A DNA stretch of 13,264 nucleotides from CBFDBT01 sp965603115 (GTDB lineage Bacteria > Pseudomonadota > Alphaproteobacteria > Sphingomonadales > Kordiimonadaceae): positions 1 to 13,264 of the forward strand of contig CBFDBT010000054.1 of assembly GCA_965603115.1 (NCBI GenBank). The letters are read 5' to 3'. Shown piece by piece: positions 7,749-13,264 of this stretch. The translations under genes were made by a program, and so were the position numbers. How positions within the stretch are numbered: position 1 is the first letter of the stretch; every line of letters starts with the position of its first letter. The notes under the pieces are model-generated. The model was not told where the DNA came from and made no database searches. It was given only the letters and a program-made list of their open reading frames with translations.

Positions 7749-9260
7749 GTGGCACGACATTTAAAGTCGCAGGATAATTATTTCGCGGTTCTCGATATTG
7801 GCTCTAACTCCGTTCGGTTTGTGGTCTTTTCCAGTATTGCTCGAACACCCGACATTGTCTTTAACGAAAAGGTTCTTTGTGGCCTCGCTCGAGGTGTAGG
7901 GTCTGCTGGTGCAATGGAACAAGAAGCAATGGAAGCGGCTATAATTGCTTTAAAGCGTTTTGCTGCCCTATCTAAACAGATGCAAATCTCGAATATTTAT
8001 GCTTTTGCAACGTCAGCTGTACGGGATACCTCGAACGGTGATGCTTTCATTAAAAATGTGAAAAGTGAAACCGGTTTTGATGTTGATGTCATTCAAGGAA
8101 CCGAAGAAGCGCGTCTAGCGGCACTTGGTGTTATTTCGGGTAATCCACAAGCTTGCGGCATTGTCGGTGACTTGGGCGGTGGTAGTTTAGAACTTGCCCG
8201 TATTTCAAACGGAAAAGTTCATGAATGTATTAGTTTGCCCATCGGACCCCTTAGGCTGAAACACCAAACAGCAGGTGATCGTGATGCCTTAAAAAAAATT
8301 GTCAAAGACACTTTAAAGTCCGTTAGTTGGATCAAAGATTCGCCTGAACAAACCCTATATCTCGTAGGCGGAGCTTGGCGCAATATTGCCCGGCTTTTGT
8401 TGATTGAGCGTGAGGAACCCATCTCGGTTATACATGGGTATACTGTGAGTGGCGATGATATGAAGGAATTTGCAAGTACACTTACAAAAGCCAATATAAA
8501 AGATAATCCAAACAAGAAAGTCATCCCTGCCAAACGACGCGATTTATTGCCTGACGCGGCTTATATGCTTAAAAAGCTCATCTCAATTACAAAGATAAAC
8601 ACGGTTACTATATCGTCATTTGGCGTACGGGAAGGTGTAAATTTTGATCGCCTAGAGCTTGAAGAAAAGGAACTAGACCCACTTTTAAACCAGGCTCTTA
8701 GTGTTGCTAAGGAACGCTGCCGTTTTCCTGAACATGGCGAAATACTATATCAATGGGTCAAACCTCTCTTTTCAAACTATACCGAAGAAAACTCACCAAT
8801 TAACAGGTTAAACCGTGCGGTTTGTATCCTCTCGGATATAGCATGGCGGGCGCATCCTGATTATAAAGCCGATAGAGCAGTGGAGCTAGCACTCCATGGG
8901 CGTTGGCTTGATGTTAGTCACCGTGACCGTGCTTATATGGGGATAGCTCTCAATCAAGCATATGGAGGCAATTTTGAAAGCCCCTACATCAAAAATGTTG
9001 TGGGACTATTGCATGCGAAAGAAAAGTCTCTCGCTTTGGCTTTGGGGGCTGCCCTAAGACTAGCTCAGCGCCTGTCAGGCGGCACTATAGACGTCTTGGA
9101 TATCAGTGAGCTACGTGTGAGCGAAGATACTATCACGCTGGCACTAGATTCAAAATATCAGGATTTATATGGAAGTGTTGTTAAAAGACGCCTGAAGGTT
9201 TTATCAAATCTTCTAGACAAAGAGTATGACATAATATTTGAAACCATTAACGGATTATAG
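7749..9260 (+). CDS. ppx: Exopolyphosphatase / pppGpp phosphohydrolase (Ppx/GppA family)
   Basis: Ppx removes terminal phosphates from polyphosphate; some family members also hydrolyse pppGpp to ppGpp. The 503-aa product has the ASKHA-fold signatures: phosphate-1 loop DIGSNSVRFVVF (starting at Asp16), QGTEEARLAALGV with the candidate catalytic glutamate at 119-120, and phosphate-2 loop GDLGGGSLEL (Asp141, Gly143-145) followed by SLPIGPLRL. The long C-terminal half, with FPEHGEILYQWVKPLF, resembles the helical HD-like domain of longer Ppx/GppA proteins. The start is GTG at 7749, with GGAG at 7736-7739 placed 9 nt upstream; the in-frame TTG at 7734 has no ribosome site and would only add MEITK. 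The 15-nt gap to ppk1 indicates co-transcription of the synthesising and degrading enzymes. Sequence alone cannot separate Ppx from GppA activity, but the ppk1 neighbour favours Ppx. Confidence 0.94.
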   Translation: MARHLKSQDNYFAVLDIGSNSVRFVVFSSIARTPDIVFNEKVLCGLARGVGSAGAMEQEAMEAAIIALKRFAALSKQMQISNIYAFATSAVRDTSNGDAFIKNVKSETGFDVDVIQGTEEARLAALGVISGNPQACGIVGDLGGGSLELARISNGKVHECISLPIGPLRLKHQTAGDRDALKKIVKDTLKSVSWIKDSPEQTLYLVGGAWRNIARLLLIEREEPISVIHGYTVSGDDMKEFASTLTKANIKDNPNKKVIPAKRRDLLPDAAYMLKKLISITKINTVTISSFGVREGVNFDRLELEEKELDPLLNQALSVAKERCRFPEHGEILYQWVKPLFSNYTEENSPINRLNRAVCILSDIAWRAHPDYKADRAVELALHGRWLDVSHRDRAYMGIALNQAYGGNFESPYIKNVVGLLHAKEKSLALALGAALRLAQRLSGGTIDVLDISELRVSEDTITLALDSKYQDLYGSVVKRRLKVLSNLLDKEYDIIFETINGL

Positions 9261-10430
9261 TATTTCGTCTTCTTCATGACCAGCCACACGTACGACAGCA
9301 ATATTTCCTTTTTCATCAGATGATAGCGCAAGCTGACCCTTTATAAGGGCCATGGCGTATTTACCATAAATGTCATATCGCCAACCCTGTTTTAGTTTAA
9401 GGTCTGTTTCAGGTACAGCAGCGAGCAACTCAAGGTCTTGTGCATTTGTAATTAAGCGCGGAGCCACCTCGGTTTCCTGAGATCTAATTTTTAAAAGAAC
9501 CTTTAAAAGGTCAACCATAGGAGGCGTTGCCGGGCGAGCTTTTGCTCTCTTTATATGGGGGAGTTCATCTTCAGGAACATCTAATCCAACCTTTATAGCC
9601 TCGAAAAATTCTTTGCCTGCCTGAGAGCGACTAAATCCACCATTGAGACCTCTGACTTTATCAAGGCCAGTGATATCTTTTGGCGGATGTGCTGAAACTT
9701 CAAGCAAAACTTCGTCCTTCATAACTCTGCGGCGGGGCATATCTTTATAAATAGCTCTTTTTTCACGCCATGCGGTTATCTCACGCAGTATACCAAGAAC
9801 TCTTGGTTTATTGGTGCGTACCTTGATTTTTTTCCACATTTCGAGTGGGTCAACAGAGTAAGTGCTATGCGACGTTAGCATATCCATCTCTTCGTCTAGC
9901 CAAGGCCCGCGGTCACTTTCAATCAGGCGTTGCCTGAGCGTTTCATATATGAGTCTAAGATGGGTGACATCATCAATGGCATAGGTTACTTGCCGTTCAG
10001 TAAGAGGGCGTCTAGACCAATCAGTATATCGTGTAGATTTATCAAGTTGTTCGTCTGCAATTTTATTGACCAGAGTCTCATAGCCAACAGAATCACCATA
10101 ACCACAAACCATGGCTGCAACTTGCGTGTCGAACATAGGTTCTGGAAGAGAGCCCATCTCTTTATAAAAAATTTCTAAATCCTGACGGCAGGCATGAAAA
10201 ACTTTCACAACATTAGTGTTCTTCATAAGTTCATAAAAAGGAGAAAGATCTATACCATCTGCAAGAGGATCAATAGCATGGGCGCCTTCTGAATCGGCAA
10301 CCTGAATAAGGCACAGCAAGGAATAGTAGGTACTTTCGCGTAAAAATTCAGTATCAACTGTTATATATTCTGCTTTGTTAAGACGTTCACAAAGAATAAC
10401 CAACGCATCTGTTGTCGTAATAATATTCAT
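9255..10430 (-). CDS. rnd: Ribonuclease D
   Basis: RNase D is a 3'-5' exoribonuclease that trims tRNA precursors and other small RNAs. The 391-aa product has a complete DEDDy catalytic set: Asp26 and Glu28 in VDTEF, Asp84 in FHACRQDLEIF, and Tyr150 and Asp154 in YAIDDVTHL. The positions are nearly the same as E. coli Asp28/Glu30/Asp85/Asp155. An HRDC domain follows at about 208-292 (KPRVLGILREITAWREKRA to about DVPEDELP). The ATG at 10430 gives the usual MNIITTTDAL start; the ribosome site is weak. The last 6 nt overlap the end of ppx on the opposite strand (tail to tail), with no hairpin terminator for either. It is divergent from aspS and shares a 178-nt upstream region with it. Confidence 0.96.
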   Translation of the reverse strand: MNIITTTDALVILCERLNKAEYITVDTEFLRESTYYSLLCLIQVADSEGAHAIDPLADGIDLSPFYELMKNTNVVKVFHACRQDLEIFYKEMGSLPEPMFDTQVAAMVCGYGDSVGYETLVNKIADEQLDKSTRYTDWSRRPLTERQVTYAIDDVTHLRLIYETLRQRLIESDRGPWLDEEMDMLTSHSTYSVDPLEMWKKIKVRTNKPRVLGILREITAWREKRAIYKDMPRRRVMKDEVLLEVSAHPPKDITGLDKVRGLNGGFSRSQAGKEFFEAIKVGLDVPEDELPHIKRAKARPATPPMVDLLKVLLKIRSQETEVAPRLITNAQDLELLAAVPETDLKLKQGWRYDIYGKYAMALIKGQLALSSDEKGNIAVVRVAGHEEDEIL

Positions 10431-10608
10431 AAGGGCTTTGCTCTATTTTCCTACTGTGTTATTCGTTTGGCTATACAGGGTTATATCTCTAACGTCACTC
10501 TAAAAGAGTTATATTTTACGCTTAGACTTGACATTGAGTGCCTTTCATGCGTTTTTCCGCGCAAATATATGTAATAATAACACCCAAAATATAGGGGCTT
10601 AGAACATC
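10431..10608. promoter_or_regulatory. Divergent promoter region between rnd and aspS
   Basis: These 178 nt must carry the promoters of both genes. On the plus strand a perfect TTGACA -35 hexamer lies at 10528-10533, 75 nt before the aspS ATG. At a 17-nt spacer the -10 position reads GTTTTT, a poor match, so the call is tentative. On the minus strand TATAAC sequences in the A+T-rich stretch around 10480-10515 could serve as rnd -10 elements, without a clear -35. A 13-nt palindrome, ACTCT-AAA-AGAGT, sits at 10497-10509 between the two. The aspS ribosome site is probably AGGGG, about 11 nt before its ATG. Confidence 0.4.
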
Positions 10609-12384
10609 ATGCACGCATATCGCTCGCATACTTGCACCGACCTTAAAATTGAGCATGTCGGTCAAACAGTAAAATTATCCGGTTGGGTTCACCGTAAGCG
10701 CGATCACGGGGGGCTTTTATTTATTGACCTACGTGATAACTACGGCCTAACGCAATGTGTTTTTGATACCGATAGCGCAGCTTTTAAAATTGCAGAACAC
10801 GTACGGTCAGAAAGCGTTATTACGGTTATTGGACGCGTTAAAGAACGCGCAGAAGACGCTGTGAATAAAGATTTACCTACGGGAGATATTGAAGTCTATA
10901 TAGACGAAATGGATGTGCAATCTGCAGCTGGCGATTTGCCTCTTCCAGTTTTTGGAGACCAAGATTACCCTGAAGATATCCGCCTTAAATACCGTTTTCT
11001 TGACCTGCGCCGCGAGCGCATACATAAAAACATGCTGCTTAGAGCTAATGTTATATCCAGTATTCGCCGTCGCATGACCGATGATGGTTTTACAGAGTTT
11101 CAAACGCCAATCCTGACCGCGTCCAGCCCAGAAGGTGCGCGCGACTTCCTTGTGCCTGCACGTCAGCACCCGGGTAAGTTTTATGCTCTACCACAAGCTC
11201 CGCAACAGTTTAAACAGCTTATTATGGTCTCTGGATTTGATAAATATTTCCAAATAGCGCCATGTTTCCGTGATGAAGATGCTCGCGCTGACCGTAGTCC
11301 TGGTGAATTTTATCAGCTTGATATGGAAATGTCTTTTGTTACCCAAGAAGATGTCTTTAATGCAATAGAGCCTGTGATGGCAGGCGTGTTTAAAGAGTTT
11401 TCTGATAAAAAGATCGATGATGGTGCTTTCCCGCGTATTGCTTACAAAGACTCCATGCTCAAATATGGTAACGACAAACCAGACCTTAGAAACCCGATTG
11501 AAATTCAGGATGTTACTGAAATATTCCGTGACAGTGGTTTTGGTATTTTTGCTCGTATGGTTGCTGAAGGTTCAGTAGTGCGCGCGATACCGGCTCCTGG
11601 TGCTGGCGCAAAGGCCCGTAGCTTTTTTGACAAGCTTAATGATTGGTCAAAACGTGAAGGCTATGCTGGTCTTGGCTATATCAATATCAAAGAGGGTGTG
11701 CCATCCGGTCCGATCGCTAAAAACCTTGGCGAAGAAAAGACGCAAGAGCTTATCGATCAACTTGGCCTTGGCCCAACAGACGGCGTCTTCTTTGCTTGTG
11801 ATAAAGAAGCAGGAGCGGCTAAACTTGCGGGTGTCGCACGTGACGAAATTGGCCGCCAGCTTGAACTGATAAGCCCAGATGAATTTAAATTCTGCTGGAT
11901 CGTTGATTATCCAATGTTTGAATACGATGAAGAAAACAAGAAAATTGATTTCTCTCATAATCCTTTCTCTATGCCACAAGGCGGTATGGAAGTGCTGGAG
12001 AGCGAAGATCCGCTTGATATCTTGGCCTATCAATATGACATAGTATGTAATGGGATCGAGCTTAGCTCTGGTGCTATTCGTAATCACCGCCCTGACATTA
12101 TGCTCAAGGCTTTTGGTATTGCCGGATACGGCCCTGAAGTGGTTGAAGAAGAGTTTGGCGGCATGCTTAATGCTTTCCGTTATGGCGCACCGCCGCACGG
12201 TGGCATAGCACCCGGTATTGACCGTATGGTGATGCTGCTCGCCGATGAGCCTAACATTCGTGAGGTTATTCTCTTCCCTATGAACCAAAAGGCAGAAGAT
12301 TTGATGATGAATGCGCCAAGCGAGGTTTCACCTCAACAGCTTAGAGAGCTTCACATTCGAACAGTTGAGCCTGTTAAAGAATAA
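10609..12384 (+). CDS. aspS: Aspartyl-tRNA synthetase, bacterial type, probably non-discriminating
   Basis: This class II synthetase charges tRNA-Asp with aspartate. The 591-aa product has the bacterial AspRS layout. An N-terminal OB-fold anticodon-binding domain spans about residues 1-105. The catalytic core includes FYALPQAPQQFKQLIMVSGF and motif 2 FRDEDARADRSPGEF (from Phe220). A bacterial GAD insertion occupies about 320-420. Motif 3 GGIAPGIDRMVML has its arginine at 539. In the OB fold the sequence is GWVHRKRDHGG. The His in RDHGG (His33) corresponds to the Pseudomonas aeruginosa His31 position, where discriminating enzymes such as E. coli's have Leu, so the enzyme probably also makes Asp-tRNA-Asn for GatCAB. 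That specificity is inference. The start ATG 10609 gives the expected MHAYRSHTC. A strong terminator follows the stop by 6 nt, so aspS is probably monocistronic. Confidence 0.97.
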   Translation: MHAYRSHTCTDLKIEHVGQTVKLSGWVHRKRDHGGLLFIDLRDNYGLTQCVFDTDSAAFKIAEHVRSESVITVIGRVKERAEDAVNKDLPTGDIEVYIDEMDVQSAAGDLPLPVFGDQDYPEDIRLKYRFLDLRRERIHKNMLLRANVISSIRRRMTDDGFTEFQTPILTASSPEGARDFLVPARQHPGKFYALPQAPQQFKQLIMVSGFDKYFQIAPCFRDEDARADRSPGEFYQLDMEMSFVTQEDVFNAIEPVMAGVFKEFSDKKIDDGAFPRIAYKDSMLKYGNDKPDLRNPIEIQDVTEIFRDSGFGIFARMVAEGSVVRAIPAPGAGAKARSFFDKLNDWSKREGYAGLGYINIKEGVPSGPIAKNLGEEKTQELIDQLGLGPTDGVFFACDKEAGAAKLAGVARDEIGRQLELISPDEFKFCWIVDYPMFEYDEENKKIDFSHNPFSMPQGGMEVLESEDPLDILAYQYDIVCNGIELSSGAIRNHRPDIMLKAFGIAGYGPEVVEEEFGGMLNAFRYGAPPHGGIAPGIDRMVMLLADEPNIREVILFPMNQKAEDLMMNAPSEVSPQQLRELHIRTVEPVKE

Positions 12385-12390
12385 ACATTT

Positions 12391-12418
12391 GCGGGACCTA
12401 ATGGTCCCGCTTTTCTTT
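12391..12418 (+). terminator. Rho-independent terminator of aspS
   Basis: A perfect 8-bp, G+C-rich stem (GCGGGACC at 12391-12398 with GGTCCCGC at 12403-12410) closes a TAAT tetraloop and is followed by TTTTCTTT. It starts 6 nt after the aspS stop and separates aspS from guaA. Confidence 0.93.
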
Positions 12419-12426
12419 AATCCCCA

Positions 12427-12443
12427 CTCTTGATTATCAAGAG
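12427..12443. promoter_or_regulatory. 17-nt perfect inverted repeat upstream of guaA (possible operator or hairpin)
   Basis: CTCTTGAT and ATCAAGAG form a perfect 8-bp dyad around a single central T, starting 9 nt after the aspS terminator T-run and ending 18 nt before the guaA ATG. As RNA it would fold as a 7-bp stem with a TTA loop. It is not followed by a T-run, so it is not a terminator. It could be a regulator binding site or a leader hairpin near the guaA ribosome site. I do not recognise it as a known operator. Confidence 0.5.
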
Positions 12444-12461
12444 CACAAAGTGGATCACATT

Positions 12462-13264
12462 ATGACCGATAAAATTCTGATTATTGATTTTGGATCACAA
12501 GTTACCCAGCTTATCGCCCGCAGAGTGCGTGAAGCCGGTGTATATTCTGAGATCGTACCGTTTAATTTAGCCGCTGATATGATCGAGGCCTATAATCCCG
12601 CGGGGATTATTCTAGCTGGTGGTCCTGCTTCTGTTACTCACAGTGATACGCCAAGAGCGCCTGAAGCTGTGTTTGAACGCGGAGTACCTGTGCTGGGTAT
12701 TTGTTATGGTCAGCAAACTATGGTGCAACAACTTGGTGGTAATGTTACCGCCAGTGACCATCAAGAGTTTGGCCGTGCTTTTGTCGATATAAAGCAAGAC
12801 TGCGCCCTTTATAAGGGTGTTTGGAGTATTGGAGACCGTGAACAGGTCTGGATGAGCCACGGCGATCATGTTGACGCTCTACCTGACGGGTTTAGCGTTG
12901 TAGCAACCAGTGAAGGGGCTCCCTTTGCTGTAATCGCCAATGAAGACAAAAAATATTACGGTGTTCAGTTTCACCCCGAGGTAGTGCACACGCCTCATGG
13001 TAAGGATTTACTTCATAATTTTGTGCTTAACATATGTGGCTGCTCTGGTGATTGGACGATGGCTGGTTTTAGGGAGACTAAAATTGCTGAAATCCGTGAA
13101 CAGGTAGGCGACAAGCGTGTTATTTGCGGCCTCTCTGGTGGTGTTGATAGCTCTGTTGTTGCAGTACTGCTTCATGAAGCCATTGGCGAGCAGCTAACCT
13201 GCGTTTATGTTGATCACGGCCTTATGCGTATGGGCGAGAGTGATCAAGTGGTATCACTATTCCG
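12462..13264 (+). CDS. guaA: GMP synthase (glutamine-hydrolysing), N-terminal part (3' end outside window)
   Basis: GuaA aminates XMP to GMP using glutamine and ATP. The frame is open from ATG 12462 to the window edge: 267 complete codons, about half of a typical protein of about 520 aa. The class I glutamine amidotransferase domain is complete, with catalytic Cys81 in GICYGQQ and His171/Glu173 in QFHPEV. It starts with the expected MTDKILIIDFGSQVTQLIARR. The ATP-pyrophosphatase domain begins after about residue 200 and shows its PP-loop SGGVDSS at 225-231; the XMP-binding dimerisation domain lies outside. A plausible ribosome site (GTGGA) is 7 nt before the ATG. No clear promoter is visible in the 43 nt after the aspS terminator, so transcription may begin within aspS or depend on readthrough. 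A 17-nt dyad precedes the ribosome site. Confidence 0.97.
   Translation, partial: MTDKILIIDFGSQVTQLIARRVREAGVYSEIVPFNLAADMIEAYNPAGIILAGGPASVTHSDTPRAPEAVFERGVPVLGICYGQQTMVQQLGGNVTASDHQEFGRAFVDIKQDCALYKGVWSIGDREQVWMSHGDHVDALPDGFSVVATSEGAPFAVIANEDKKYYGVQFHPEVVHTPHGKDLLHNFVLNICGCSGDWTMAGFRETKIAEIREQVGDKRVICGLSGGVDSSVVAVLLHEAIGEQLTCVYVDHGLMRMGESDQVVSLF

Noticed and set aside
7446..7760. 104-codon minus-strand frame across the 3' end of ppk1
   Set aside because: It is a shadow of the ppk1 C-terminal domain, with no independent support.
2388..10608. CcrM methylation sites (GANTC) as cell-cycle control of the hdaA region
   Set aside because: GANTC occurs at scattered places within coding sequence, but I found none in either divergent intergenic region (2388-2576, 10431-10608), so there is no sign of promoter control by methylation.
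11647..12288. 213-codon open frame on the minus strand inside aspS
   Set aside because: It is fully antisense to the conserved GAD and catalytic region of aspS, has no ribosome site or recognisable domain, and its composition is what the complement of a conserved coding frame gives.
1..13264. Mobile elements, CRISPR arrays, tRNA/rRNA genes, phage or defence genes
   Set aside because: I read both strands for transposase, integrase or nuclease motifs, spaced direct repeats and tRNA-like cloverleaf ends and found none; genes run nearly end to end with conserved housekeeping products.

Overview
The window looks like a housekeeping stretch of an alphaproteobacterial chromosome, probably from a free-living, motile species. 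The main evidence is the gene order DUF2066 protein / AI-2E-family membrane protein / HdaA / polyphosphate kinase / Ppx / RNase D / AspRS, next to purM-purN, an arrangement I associate with Alphaproteobacteria. An HdaA-type DnaA inactivator and a chemoreceptor fragment with alphaproteobacterial-style C-terminal wording support this. Base composition looks moderate, somewhat A+T-rich for the class; this was judged by eye and not computed. I cannot name a genus.

Layout: (1) 1-606 holds the 3' end of a methyl-accepting chemotaxis protein and a terminator. (2) 611-2387, minus strand, is purM-purN, two de novo purine biosynthesis genes in an operon. (3) 2388-2576 is a divergent intergenic region. 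(4) 2577-9260, plus strand, is a run of five co-directional genes: an exported DUF2066 protein, an AI-2E/PerM-type membrane protein, hdaA, ppk1 and ppx, with gaps from an 8-nt overlap to 47 nt and no terminator seen between them. (5) 9255-10430, minus strand, is rnd, which overlaps ppx tail to tail by 6 nt. (6) 10431-10608 is a divergent intergenic region. (7) 10609-12384 is aspS, followed by a strong terminator. (8) 12462 to the window end is guaA, cut off after the start of its ATP-pyrophosphatase domain, with a 17-nt dyad just upstream.

How they fit together: purM, purN and guaA belong to purine synthesis (two IMP-pathway steps and XMP to GMP). ppk1 and ppx make and break polyphosphate. 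hdaA limits replication initiation by promoting hydrolysis of DnaA-bound ATP at the sliding clamp. aspS charges tRNA, and from its sequence it is probably a non-discriminating AspRS. rnd trims RNA 3' ends. The DUF2066 and AI-2E-type genes have no firm function.

I found no mobile element, CRISPR array, tRNA, rRNA, phage gene or toxin/defence module, and nothing that amounts to an undescribed system. The points most worth a second look are the uncharacterised exported DUF2066 protein tied to hdaA, the perfect dyad in front of guaA, and the AspRS specificity inference. No intergenic stretch exceeds 300 bases.
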